A DNA stretch of 64,000 nucleotides from Actinomycetes bacterium (GTDB lineage: Bacteria; Actinomycetota; Coriobacteriia; Coriobacteriales; Eggerthellaceae): contig JAEWQO010000126.1 of the NCBI GenBank assembly GCA_023460315.1, positions 1 through 64,000 on the forward strand. Direction: 5' to 3'. Positions 35,553 through 43,500 of the stretch are shown in pieces. A model generated the notes under the pieces. That model saw nothing but the letters and a program-made list of their open reading frames with translations, ran no database searches and had not been told where the DNA came from. Position 1 is the stretch's first letter, and the number at the start of each line of letters is the position of its first letter. The position numbers and the translations under genes are program-made.

Positions 35553-36320
35553 ATGGATATCATTGCGTGCTATAAGATTGTTCCCGATGAGCAGGATGCA
35601 GCCGTTTTGCCTGACCGGACTTTATCGTTTGACCGGGCGGCTCTGAAGATCGGCGACTATGACCTCAATGCCATCGAGGCAGGTGCGAATCTTGCGACCG
35701 CACATGACGCGAAGTTGGTCAGCATGACCGTTGGCGACAGCGCCGTGGAAGATTCGAAAATCAAAAAATCTGTTTTGGCCCGTGGCCCACAGGAGAACAT
35801 CGCTCTCAAGGACGATGCGTTCGCCCATGCCTCGTCATCGCTCACGGCGCGGGCTCTCCAGGCGCTGATTGGCCATTACGGATCGTTTGATCTTGTTCTG
35901 TGCGGCGAAGGATCTGCCGATCTCTATTCGCAACAAGTGGGAATACAGCTTGGCGAGCTTTTGGGGGTTCCTACGATCAATTCGGTGAGCTCGATAGAGT
36001 TGGATGGGACGGTCGCCCGGGTCGAGCGGACGATAGACAATCAAGTCGAAGAGCTCGAGGTGCCGTTGCCTGCGGTCATCTCGGTCGTCGCGGATATGAA
36101 CGTGCCGCGAATTCCCTCGATGAAAGACATTCTTGGAGCTGGAAAGAAACCTTCTGCCGTTTTGGCTCCTGGCGACCTTGGCCTGGCCGATCTTTCCGAT
36201 CCTGTCGAGACGGTCAGCACGTGTGCTCCTGAGACAAAGGCCCGCGCATGCGATGTTGCCGAAGGCGACAGCGACGAGGCGATTAAGGAATTCATTGCAA
36301 AAATACAGGCGCAGGCATAA
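35553..36320 (+). CDS. fixA: FixA-like electron transfer flavoprotein beta subunit
   Basis: A 255-aa EtfB/FixA protein, close in length and sequence pattern to E. coli FixA (CYKIVPDEQDAAV, LCGEGSADLYSQQVG, IPSMKDILGAGKKP). It pairs with FixB to form an FAD-containing electron carrier for the CaiA-like dehydrogenase and FixCX. P3 and an AAAGGAG ribosome site lie upstream. fixB follows 11 bp later. Confidence 0.93.
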   Translation: MDIIACYKIVPDEQDAAVLPDRTLSFDRAALKIGDYDLNAIEAGANLATAHDAKLVSMTVGDSAVEDSKIKKSVLARGPQENIALKDDAFAHASSSLTARALQALIGHYGSFDLVLCGEGSADLYSQQVGIQLGELLGVPTINSVSSIELDGTVARVERTIDNQVEELEVPLPAVISVVADMNVPRIPSMKDILGAGKKPSAVLAPGDLGLADLSDPVETVSTCAPETKARACDVAEGDSDEAIKEFIAKIQAQA

Positions 36321-36331
36321 AGGAGTAGACG

Positions 36332-37246
36332 ATGAATACTGAAGTAGCGGTGGTTTTCGCCGAGAAATCGGCTGCATATGGTGAGCTTTGCGGTGCTGCG
36401 CAGTCGTTGGGCGCTCGCCCGACCGCGTTTTCCCTTGGCGGGGATGCTGAGGCGATCGCGGCATTCGGCGCTCGGGTCCTGTCGTGGGGCGACCTGCCTG
36501 AGGGCACCATGCTTGAGGATTCCGTTCCCCTTCTCGAACGTGAAATCCGCGCCGAAGATCCGCAGATCGTGCTGATGCAATCCTCAAAGCGAGCGCAATG
36601 CATTGCGGGTCGCTTGGCTGTGAGGCTGGGAGCTGTGGTGGTGAACGGCGTCTTGTCAATCGAGCGGGACGGCGACTCGTTGCTGCTGACTCATGTGGTG
36701 TATGGAGGGATGGCAAAGCAGGTCGAACGGGTGTCGGGCATGGTTTTTGCCCTGATTCCTTCGGGGGCATTCGAGGCTGCCGATGCGGGGGGACAAGGTA
36801 CGGTCGAGCAGCGGGCGGCCGCTGTGGAATCCGGCCCCATCAAGCTTGTCGGCACTAAGGAAAAGCAGGAGGAGATTGTCGATCTGAGCGCAGCAAAGCG
36901 GGTCGTATGCGTTGGGCGCGGAATCGGCAATCAAGGCAACCTTCGGCTCGCAGAAGAATTGGCGGGAAAATTTGATGCGGAGATGGCGTGCACTCGGCCT
37001 ATCGCGGAGAGCGAAGGCTGGATGGCTCGCAGCCGTTATGTTGGCGTGTCGGGAGCTTCGGTCAAGCCCGACGTTTACCTTGCCTTAGGGGTTTCCGGCC
37101 AAGTGCAACACATGGTCGGAGCTCTGGATTCGCGGATCATCGCCGTGGTCAACAAAGACAAGAATGCTCCTTGCTTCAAGAACTGTGACATCGGGCTTGT
37201 CGCCGATGTCGAGAAGGTCCTTCCTGTTTTGGAATCGCTTCTGTAG
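36332..37246 (+). CDS. fixB: FixB-like electron transfer flavoprotein alpha subunit
   Basis: A 304-aa EtfA/FixB protein. The C-terminal FAD domain is clear: GRGIGNQGNLRLAEELA, RPIAESEGWMARSRYVGVSG, KPDVYLALGVSGQVQHM and AVVNKDKNAPCF. It completes FixAB. The gene ends convergently with a histidine kinase, 44 bp away, and is the last member of the sigma-54 island. Confidence 0.93.
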   Translation: MNTEVAVVFAEKSAAYGELCGAAQSLGARPTAFSLGGDAEAIAAFGARVLSWGDLPEGTMLEDSVPLLEREIRAEDPQIVLMQSSKRAQCIAGRLAVRLGAVVVNGVLSIERDGDSLLLTHVVYGGMAKQVERVSGMVFALIPSGAFEAADAGGQGTVEQRAAAVESGPIKLVGTKEKQEEIVDLSAAKRVVCVGRGIGNQGNLRLAEELAGKFDAEMACTRPIAESEGWMARSRYVGVSGASVKPDVYLALGVSGQVQHMVGALDSRIIAVVNKDKNAPCFKNCDIGLVADVEKVLPVLESLL

Positions 37247-37290
37247 CATCGCCGCGCACAGGGGGCGTTTTGCCCGACCGCCTGCTTCTT

Positions 37291-38325
37291 TTAGGCCGCA
37301 TCCTTCGTTGGAATCGAAGGGAGCGCCACAATGAAGCAGGCACCGCCCTCGGGAAGGTTGAACGCGTCGACCGTGCCGTCGTGCGCTTCGACGACGGACT
37401 TGACTATGGCCAAGCCCAAGCCCGTTCCTCCGGTGCCTCGGCTGCGCGACAGGTCGGTGCGGTAGAAGCGGTCGAAGAGGAGTTTCGGATCGTCGTCGCC
37501 AAACCCGCATCCATCGTCCTTCACGGCAAGGATGGAGCGCCCCTTGAGGCCAAACAGCTCGACGGTGACGTGCCCTTCGGGTTCGATGAAGCGCGAGGCG
37601 TTTTCCACCAGGTTGAACACCACCTGCTTGAGTCGCCCCGGATTTCCCAGCACGTCGGGCGCTTCGCCGGTGAGGGCGACGTTTGCTCGGCGCTCCTGCA
37701 GGATGGGAGTGAGCGCGTCCAGCACATCGTGCGCGAGGCCGTTCAAGTCGACGCGGACCAGCTCGACAGGCGTCGTGTCGTCTTCAATCCGCTGAAGAGT
37801 GAGCAGGTCATTCGTCAGGCGACCCAGACGCTCGCTTTCGCTGATGATGATGGAACAAAATTTCTCATGCATCTCTGGCGGCAGATCGGGGTCAAGCAGA
37901 AGCTCGGCGTTCCCATGGATTGCGGTCAGCGGCGTGCGCAGCTCATGTGCCACATCGCCAACGAACTGCGTCTGGCGGCGCTCCTTGAGGGCAAGGTCGC
38001 GCTGCTGGGCCTTGGCGGTTTGGGCAAGGGAGAGGAAGCTCCGTGAGAGTTCGTCGGCCTCATGCAGACGACCATCGGGCTGGAACGTGACATCCGCACC
38101 GGCTTGGAATGCGGCCGCTTTTCGAACGAGCAGGCGAAGCGGTTCCGAGAGGAAGTAGCCGATGAGGAGACTGAGCGCAAATACCCCCGTTCCGATGGGC
38201 GGGAGAAGCAGAAACGCCTTCGGCGATACGTCGAAGGCGAAAATGCAGATGATAATGATCGTTGAGCTGGCAAGAAGCGAAAGCAGCGTGGCCAGCAGCG
38301 AAAAGTATGTTTGTAGCCTTTTTAT
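37291..38325 (-). CDS. Sensor histidine kinase with no standard start codon
   Basis: Reading the minus strand from 38325 gives a 344-codon frame: two membrane helices (LLATLLSLLASSTIIII and FALSLLIGYFL), a HAMP-like linker, the dimerisation box VAHELRTPL with the phosphorylated His, and an ATPase domain (NLVENASRF, DDGCGFG, GTGLGLAIV). Between the upstream in-frame stop (38397-38395) and the GTG at 37953 there is no ATG, GTG or TTG. The expected start, overlapping the response-regulator stop, reads ATAA where ATGA would be usual. A GTG 37953 start would remove sensor, membrane and HAMP parts. It may use ATA, be reached by frameshifting, or be a recently damaged gene. Confidence 0.72.
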   Translation of the reverse strand: MKRLQTYFSLLATLLSLLASSTIIIICIFAFDVSPKAFLLLPPIGTGVFALSLLIGYFLSEPLRLLVRKAAAFQAGADVTFQPDGRLHEADELSRSFLSLAQTAKAQQRDLALKERRQTQFVGDVAHELRTPLTAIHGNAELLLDPDLPPEMHEKFCSIIISESERLGRLTNDLLTLQRIEDDTTPVELVRVDLNGLAHDVLDALTPILQERRANVALTGEAPDVLGNPGRLKQVVFNLVENASRFIEPEGHVTVELFGLKGRSILAVKDDGCGFGDDDPKLLFDRFYRTDLSRSRGTGGTGLGLAIVKSVVEAHDGTVDAFNLPEGGACFIVALPSIPTKDAA

Positions 38326-39017
38326 TGTTTGAACCTGTACCCGTATCCGCGAACTGTCTCCACCAAGCCGGGATCGTAGCCGGCACCTTCGATCTTATCA
38401 CGGAGTCGTTTGATGTGGGTGTCAACCGTCTTGGTTTCCGTCAAGTATTCCCAACCCCACGCATCGCGCAGGAGATCTTCCCGCGACACGACCTTGCCGG
38501 CGTTTTTCATCAGGCTGGCAAGCAATTCGAACTCACGAGGCGTGAGGTCGATCTTGCCATGGTTCCCCGCGGCCGTATGCGCGTCTTCGTCGATGGTGAT
38601 TCCGCCCGCGGTGATGGCCCGGCTTGCTCCGGGGAAGTCTCCTCCCGACCCGCGACGCAGGAGAGCGCGGACGCGCGCGATGAGCTCCCGCACGCCAAAG
38701 GGTTTGGCGAGGTAGTCGTCTCCGCCAATCTCAAGTCCAACCACCTTGTCGAGTTCGGTGTCACGCGCCGAGAGGAACAACACGGGTGCGGTGGTCTTCG
38801 ACCGGAGACGACGGCACAGCTCATAACCGTCCATGCCGGGCAGCATGATGTCGAGCACAAAGAGGTCGTAGGAATTCTTTGTGGCGACGGCCAGCGCATC
38901 TTCTCCGTTGTCGACAACGTCGGTGCAAAAGCCCTCTTTCTTCAGTGCATAGCTGACGAATTCCGTGATAGAAGGCTCGTCATCGACGACCAGGATGCGA
39001 TTCGGCGTTTCATTCAT
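38322..39017 (-). CDS. OmpR/PhoB-family response regulator
   Basis: A 231-aa regulator: receiver domain (LVVDDEPSITEF; phospho-acceptor Asp in FVLDIMLPGMDG; conserved Lys in LAKPFG) and C-terminal winged helix (LTPREFELLASLMKNAGKVVSREDLL, TVDTHIKRLRDKIE). The ATG at 39017 has AAAGG 7 nt upstream and begins right at the conserved fold; the longer upstream frame is rejected. It is paired with the kinase downstream; signal and targets are unknown. Confidence 0.92.
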   Translation of the reverse strand: MNETPNRILVVDDEPSITEFVSYALKKEGFCTDVVDNGEDALAVATKNSYDLFVLDIMLPGMDGYELCRRLRSKTTAPVLFLSARDTELDKVVGLEIGGDDYLAKPFGVRELIARVRALLRRGSGGDFPGASRAITAGGITIDEDAHTAAGNHGKIDLTPREFELLASLMKNAGKVVSREDLLRDAWGWEYLTETKTVDTHIKRLRDKIEGAGYDPGLVETVRGYGYRFKQ

Positions 39018-39083
39018 ACAGAGCCTTTCAGTCAGAAGTCTCTCCGCAAGCGGCGACTGGCAAATGCATGGTGTTGAATTAGG

Positions 39084-39089
39084 TATAAT
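39084..39089 (+). promoter_or_regulatory. Consensus -10 box before coaX
   Basis: Exact TATAAT about 55 bp before the coaX start, in the divergent gap with the response regulator. The -35 region is weak, so this is a moderate call. Confidence 0.45.
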
Positions 39090-39144
39090 AACCTCAGCGC
39101 AACTATAAGCATCTGCCCTGCATATGAAGGAGATTGTCAAAAAC

Positions 39145-39915
39145 ATGTTACTTGCTATCGATGTGGGAAACACGCAAACCGTGATCGGTGTCTATGATGG
39201 CGATGCGCTGTGCCATATGTGGCGCGTTGCAACGGACAAGCAGCATACCTCCGATGAGTTGCGCGTGAAGCTGGCTTCGCTGTTCGCGTCGGAGGAGACC
39301 GCGTGCGAGGCCGTTTCGGGCGCCGCGTTGGCATCGGTCGTCCCGCAGCTGACTCAGGCATGGTGCGCGGCGCTGCATCGAATCATCGGCGTGGACGCTC
39401 TGGTGTGCTCACCGGAAACCGCCAAGGGATTGTTCGAGGCGGACTACGCGAACCCGCATGAAATCGGAGCCGACCGCGTGGCCGATGCTGTTGCCGCTCG
39501 CATGGTCTACGGGGCGCCGGTCATCGTGGTCGACTTCGGGACGGCAACGAACATCGAGGTCATAGACAAAAACGGCCGATTTGTCGGCGGCGTCATCGCG
39601 CCCGGCATCGACACGTCGGCGGCGGCGCTGTTTTCGTCAGCGACGCGTCTGTCGGCCATCGAGCTGACCGATCCCCACACGGCCATCGGGGGGAATACCG
39701 AACAGGCTATCCAGGCGGGCATCGTGTATGGGGAAGTGGACCGCGTCGATGGGCTTGTCCGGCGCATCTTCTCGCAGCTGGGCTATGAGGCGCCGGTGGT
39801 GGCGACAGGCGGCCTTGCTCCGCGCGTCGTGAGGCTTTCGGAGACGGTCACCGAAATCAACCCCGAACTGACCCTTGAAGGATTGCGCCTGCTGCACGAG
39901 GCTCAGAGCAAGTAG
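39145..39915 (+). CDS. coaX: Type III pantothenate kinase
   Basis: A 256-aa CoaX, which phosphorylates pantothenate as the first step to coenzyme A. Motifs: N-terminal DVGNTQTVIGVYDGD phosphate loop, GADRVADAVAA and VVDFGTATNIEVID. The ATG at 39145 places the conserved fold at the N-terminus with AAGGAGA upstream; ATG 39124 is in frame but lacks a site. It leads the folate one-carbon genes. Confidence 0.93.
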   Translation: MLLAIDVGNTQTVIGVYDGDALCHMWRVATDKQHTSDELRVKLASLFASEETACEAVSGAALASVVPQLTQAWCAALHRIIGVDALVCSPETAKGLFEADYANPHEIGADRVADAVAARMVYGAPVIVVDFGTATNIEVIDKNGRFVGGVIAPGIDTSAAALFSSATRLSAIELTDPHTAIGGNTEQAIQAGIVYGEVDRVDGLVRRIFSQLGYEAPVVATGGLAPRVVRLSETVTEINPELTLEGLRLLHEAQSK

Positions 39916-40002
39916 AATGCCGAAGAGGACGCGCGCCTTCGGGTGAGGGAAGCGTCCATGGCGAAAGAACGCAGTCAACGACGAGGAAAGGGAGGGCCCG
40001 AC

Positions 40003-41670
40003 GTGTTGAGTGACATTGAAATTGCCCAAGCGACGAAACCCGAGCATATCAGCGCCATCGCGAAGAAGGCTGGCGTGCCGGAATCGTACCTCGAGCTGTA
40101 TGGCACGAAGAAGGCGAAGGTCGACTACAACCTTCTGGCAGACGAACAGCACGGGCAGGGCAAGCTCATTCTCGTGACGGCCATCAATCCCACGCCGGCC
40201 GGCGAGGGCAAGACGACGACGACGGTTGGCTTGGCCGATGCCCTATCGCGCCGGAAGAAGAACGTGGTGGTGGCGCTGCGCGAGCCGTCGCTTGGACCCG
40301 TGTTCGGCATCAAGGGCGGCGCCGCTGGCGGTGGTTATGCCCAGGTGATTCCCATGGAGGACATCAACCTTCATTTCACGGGCGACTTTCATGCCATTGG
40401 GGCCGCAAACAACCTGTTGGCGGCTATGCTCGACAATCATATCCAGCAAGGCAACCATCTGGGCATCGATGTGCGCAAGATCACGTGGAAACGCGTCGTC
40501 GACATGAACGACCGCCAGCTGCGCAACGTTGTCGATGGCTTGGGGGGAAAGGCCCATGGGTTTCCCCGCGAGGACGGATTTGACATCACGGTGGCCAGCG
40601 AGATCATGGCCATCTTCTGTCTGGCAACCTCCATCACCGACCTCAAGGAGCGTCTCGCCCGCATCGTCGTGGCCTACACCCGTGACGACACGCCCGTCAC
40701 GGCTGGGGACCTCAAGGCGCAGGGAGCCATGGCCGCCCTGCTGAAAGACGCGCTCAAGCCCAATCTCGTGCAGACGCTTGAGGGAACGCCGGCGTTTGTG
40801 CACGGTGGCCCCTTCGCCAACATCGCCCACGGCTGTAACTCGATCATGGCGACGCGCATGGCCCTGGCCTTGGGGGACTACTGCGTGACCGAGGCAGGCT
40901 TCGGCGCCGATCTGGGAGCCGAGAAGTTTCTCGACATCAAGTGCCGCCTTGCGGGGCTCAAGCCCGATGCGGTGGTCGTGGTGGCAACCGTGCGTGCGCT
41001 GAAGAATCATGGCGGCGTGGCTAAGGCTGACCTCGACAAGGAAAATCTCGAGGCGCTTGAGGCCGGCCTGCCAAACCTGCTGCAGCATGTCGAAAACATC
41101 ACGCAGGTGTATCGCCTGCCGTGCGTTGTCGCTCTCAACCGGTTTCCTACCGACACGGAGGACGAGCTGGCGCTCGTTGAGGACCGCTGCCGCCAGCTCG
41201 GCGTGAACGTCGCGTTGTCCGAGGTGTGGGCTAAGGGCGGTGAGGGCGGTTTGGCGCTTGCGGACGAGGTCGTCCGCCTGTGCGACGAGCCCAACGACTT
41301 CCAATTTGCCTATGGCGATGCTATGTCTTTGGTTGAAAAGGTGGAGGCCATCGCCTCGAGGGTGTATCGTGCCGACGGTGTGGACTTCGAACCGAAAGCG
41401 GCGGCCGAACTCGAGAAGTTCGAGCGTCTTGGCTTTGGCGCCATGCCGGTGTGCATGGCCAAGACGCAATACAGCTTTTCGGACGATCAGAAAAAGCTGG
41501 GTGCGCCGCGCGGGTTTCGCATCACCGTCCGCGATGCGAAGGTCTCGGCAGGTGCTGGGTTCGTGGTCGTTCTGACCGGGAATATCATGACCATGCCGGG
41601 GTTGCCGAAGGTTCCTGCGGCAGAGCGCATCGACGTTGACGAGACGGGGAAGATATCGGGACTCTTTTGA
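40003..41670 (+). CDS. fhs: Formate-tetrahydrofolate ligase
   Basis: A 555-aa Fhs, normal length. It joins formate to tetrahydrofolate with ATP. The P-loop TPAGEGKTTTTVGL and the family segments EPSLGPVFGIKGGAAGGGYAQV and GNIMTMPGLP are intact. GTG 40003 is preferred since AAAGGGAGG sits just upstream and the conserved DIEIAQ begins two residues later; the ATG at 39958 would add 15 residues. It is followed by fchA and folD, giving formate to methylene-THF. Confidence 0.95.
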   Translation: MLSDIEIAQATKPEHISAIAKKAGVPESYLELYGTKKAKVDYNLLADEQHGQGKLILVTAINPTPAGEGKTTTTVGLADALSRRKKNVVVALREPSLGPVFGIKGGAAGGGYAQVIPMEDINLHFTGDFHAIGAANNLLAAMLDNHIQQGNHLGIDVRKITWKRVVDMNDRQLRNVVDGLGGKAHGFPREDGFDITVASEIMAIFCLATSITDLKERLARIVVAYTRDDTPVTAGDLKAQGAMAALLKDALKPNLVQTLEGTPAFVHGGPFANIAHGCNSIMATRMALALGDYCVTEAGFGADLGAEKFLDIKCRLAGLKPDAVVVVATVRALKNHGGVAKADLDKENLEALEAGLPNLLQHVENITQVYRLPCVVALNRFPTDTEDELALVEDRCRQLGVNVALSEVWAKGGEGGLALADEVVRLCDEPNDFQFAYGDAMSLVEKVEAIASRVYRADGVDFEPKAAAELEKFERLGFGAMPVCMAKTQYSFSDDQKKLGAPRGFRITVRDAKVSAGAGFVVVLTGNIMTMPGLPKVPAAERIDVDETGKISGLF

Positions 41671-41754
41671 TCCAGCGTCTTGGACATGCCAAACGGTGGA
41701 AGGGCATTGGCCGTCGCGGCTTGTGGGCCGCACGTGGAATGGATGGGAGGGCGC

Positions 41755-42384
41755 GTGCTGGACACGACGTTCATCGATGAGCTTGCGAGCAAGGCACCGA
41801 CGCCGGGCGGCGGTGGCGCCTGTGCCTATGGGGGGGCTCTTGCCGCAGCCTTGGCTTCCATGGTGGGCAATCTGACCGTGGGAAAGAAAACCTATGCAGC
41901 TGTCGAGGCTGAGGTGTACGTGTCGCTGGAGAAGTTGGATGATGCTCGCAGTCGCTTTATTCAGCTCATTGACGAAGACGCGCGGGCGTTTGGCCCGATG
42001 GCTGAAGCCTATCGCATGCCGAAGGAGACGCCCGAACAGCTCTCTGCCCGAAACGCCGCCTTGCAGAAGGCGCTTTCCGGGGCATGTGACGTGCCCCTCG
42101 ACATCATGCGGAACCTGTCGGATGTGCTTGAGCCAATCGACTTTCTTGCCCGCCAGGGAAGCAGGCTTGCACTTTCGGATGCTGGCGTTGCGGCCGCCTT
42201 TGCGCGGGCTGCGGTGGAGGGCGCCAGCCTCAATGTTTACAGCAATGCGGCAGCGATGGACGATGAGGTGCTGGCTGCGCGCTATCGCGAGGAGGCGGCG
42301 GCTCTCGTTCTCAGCGTGGGCGAACGGTGCGATGCCCTGTTTGACTATGTGAAATCTGCCATCTTCCAGGAAAACCATGGCTGA
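41755..42384 (+). CDS. fchA: Methenyl-THF cyclohydrolase / formimino-THF cyclodeaminase family protein
   Basis: A protein of about 209 aa in the FchA/FTCD-C family (SKAPTPGGGGACAYGGALAAALASMVGNLT). The family cyclises or hydrolyses methenyl- or formimino-THF. GTG 41755 with GGGAGG upstream starts at the conserved region; ATGs at 41686 and 41743 are alternatives. It overlaps folD by 8 nt, so the two are translationally coupled. With fhs upstream and a FolD lacking cyclohydrolase residues downstream, it is the likely methenyl-THF cyclohydrolase here. Confidence 0.88.
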   Translation: MLDTTFIDELASKAPTPGGGGACAYGGALAAALASMVGNLTVGKKTYAAVEAEVYVSLEKLDDARSRFIQLIDEDARAFGPMAEAYRMPKETPEQLSARNAALQKALSGACDVPLDIMRNLSDVLEPIDFLARQGSRLALSDAGVAAAFARAAVEGASLNVYSNAAAMDDEVLAARYREEAAALVLSVGERCDALFDYVKSAIFQENHG

Positions 42385-43246
42385 TCTGCTGTACGGAAAG
42401 CCGGTTGTCGAGCGCGTTGCGTCTGACCTGCGCCCGCGCATTGAAACGCTCAATGAGGCGGGCATCGAACCGACGCTCGCGCTCGTGCGCGTTGGCGAAA
42501 GGCCTGATGACCTGGCATATGAGAGAACGGCCGTCAAGAGGGCCGATGCCCTTGGCATCGGCATCCGTTCGTTTGCCCTCGAAGAATTCGTTCCCCAAGC
42601 TGCGCTCGAGTCGGTGCTCCATGAAGTCAACCATGAGAGAGCCATCCATGGATGTCTTATGTTTCGTCCGCTGCCATCCTTCCTTGATGAGGCCGCGGCA
42701 TGCGAGGTCCTCGATCCGGCCAAGGACGTCGATGGCATCACGCTTGCATCGCTCGCTTCCGTGTTCGCGGACGGTTCGGCTGGGTTCCCGCCCAGCACGG
42801 CTGCCGCCTGCGTCGAGCTGCTCGAGTACTATCACGTTCCGCTCGTGGGCAAGCATGTGGTGGTCGTGGGGCGCAGCCTGGTCATCGGCAAGCCTGTCTC
42901 CATGATGCTGTTGCGTCGAAACGCCAGCGTGACCATCTGCCATTCGCGCACGGAAAACCTGGCGGCCATCTGCCGGTCGGCGGATATCGTCATCTGCGCG
43001 ACAGGCCGTGCCAAGGCGTTCGGCGCAGATTGCTTCCGTGCGGGGCAAACCGTGCTTGACGTGGGCATCAACTTCGACACGCACGGGCAGCTGTGCGGCG
43101 ACGTCGATTTCGATGCCGTGGCTCCTCTGGTCGATGCCATCACGCCGGTTCCCCGTGGGTTGGGGACCGTGACCACGTCCATGACGATGGCTCATGTCGT
43201 GCAGGCCGCCGAGCGGATGCGTGCGGCGGCAGGAAAGAGGGGCTGA
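42377..43246 (+). CDS. folD: FolD-type methylene-THF dehydrogenase, cyclohydrolase site degenerate
   Basis: A 289-aa FolD. The dinucleotide loop GRSLVIGKP, KDVDG and the closing TPVPRGLGTVTTSM-like segment are present. Aligning with E. coli FolD (YVASK), the cyclohydrolase Lys four residues after the Tyr is Ala52, and the Gln of the VQLPLP motif is Phe96 (MFRPLP). In MTHFD1 these Lys and Gln residues are needed for cyclohydrolase activity, so this protein is probably a dehydrogenase only. This fits the coupled fchA gene. Confidence 0.9.
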   Translation: MADLLYGKPVVERVASDLRPRIETLNEAGIEPTLALVRVGERPDDLAYERTAVKRADALGIGIRSFALEEFVPQAALESVLHEVNHERAIHGCLMFRPLPSFLDEAAACEVLDPAKDVDGITLASLASVFADGSAGFPPSTAAACVELLEYYHVPLVGKHVVVVGRSLVIGKPVSMMLLRRNASVTICHSRTENLAAICRSADIVICATGRAKAFGADCFRAGQTVLDVGINFDTHGQLCGDVDFDAVAPLVDAITPVPRGLGTVTTSMTMAHVVQAAERMRAAAGKRG

Positions 43247-43354
43247 CGGGTCATTTCCTTTGACCTGTTCCGCTCAACCTTTTTTGTTCACCTGTTTTCG
43301 CGTAAAAAATTATATTTAACCAGTTCAGAACGTTGAAGTCTCAAGATTGTTTCC

Positions 43355-43383
43355 TTGACCCTCTCCTGCCTGCTCCCTATTAT
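43355..43383 (+). promoter_or_regulatory. Sigma-70 promoter of the dms operon
   Basis: TTGACC (43355-43360) and TATTAT (43378-43383) with 17-bp spacing, about 118 bp before dmsA. An AT-rich tract (43297-43321) lies upstream. The 43247-43500 gap holds nothing else obvious. Confidence 0.7.
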
Positions 43384-43500
43384 TTCAATTACCAAACAAA
43401 ACTATAAAACCGCAGATGAAAGGGCGGTTTCGCTCAAGCACGCTCATGTGTGCTGCGGGTGTCTGCTGGCGTTGTTTGGGAAAGACGAGAAGGAGGAATT

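Noticed and set aside
17605..37246. Naming the island a carnitine operon
   Set aside because: Several enzymes resemble Cai/Fix proteins, but no betaine carrier (CaiT) or CaiE is present, and the reductase, SLC13 carriers and second CoA-transferase do not belong to that pathway.
38300..38340. Programmed -1 frameshift fusing the response regulator to the kinase
   Set aside because: The kinase frame is -1 to the regulator, but no standard slippery heptamer precedes the stop; a lost ATG in an ATGA overlap is simpler.
40243..42798. 851-aa open frame antisense to fhs, fchA and folD
   Set aside because: It is the GC-rich shadow of three well-supported genes and has no recognisable domain or ribosome site.
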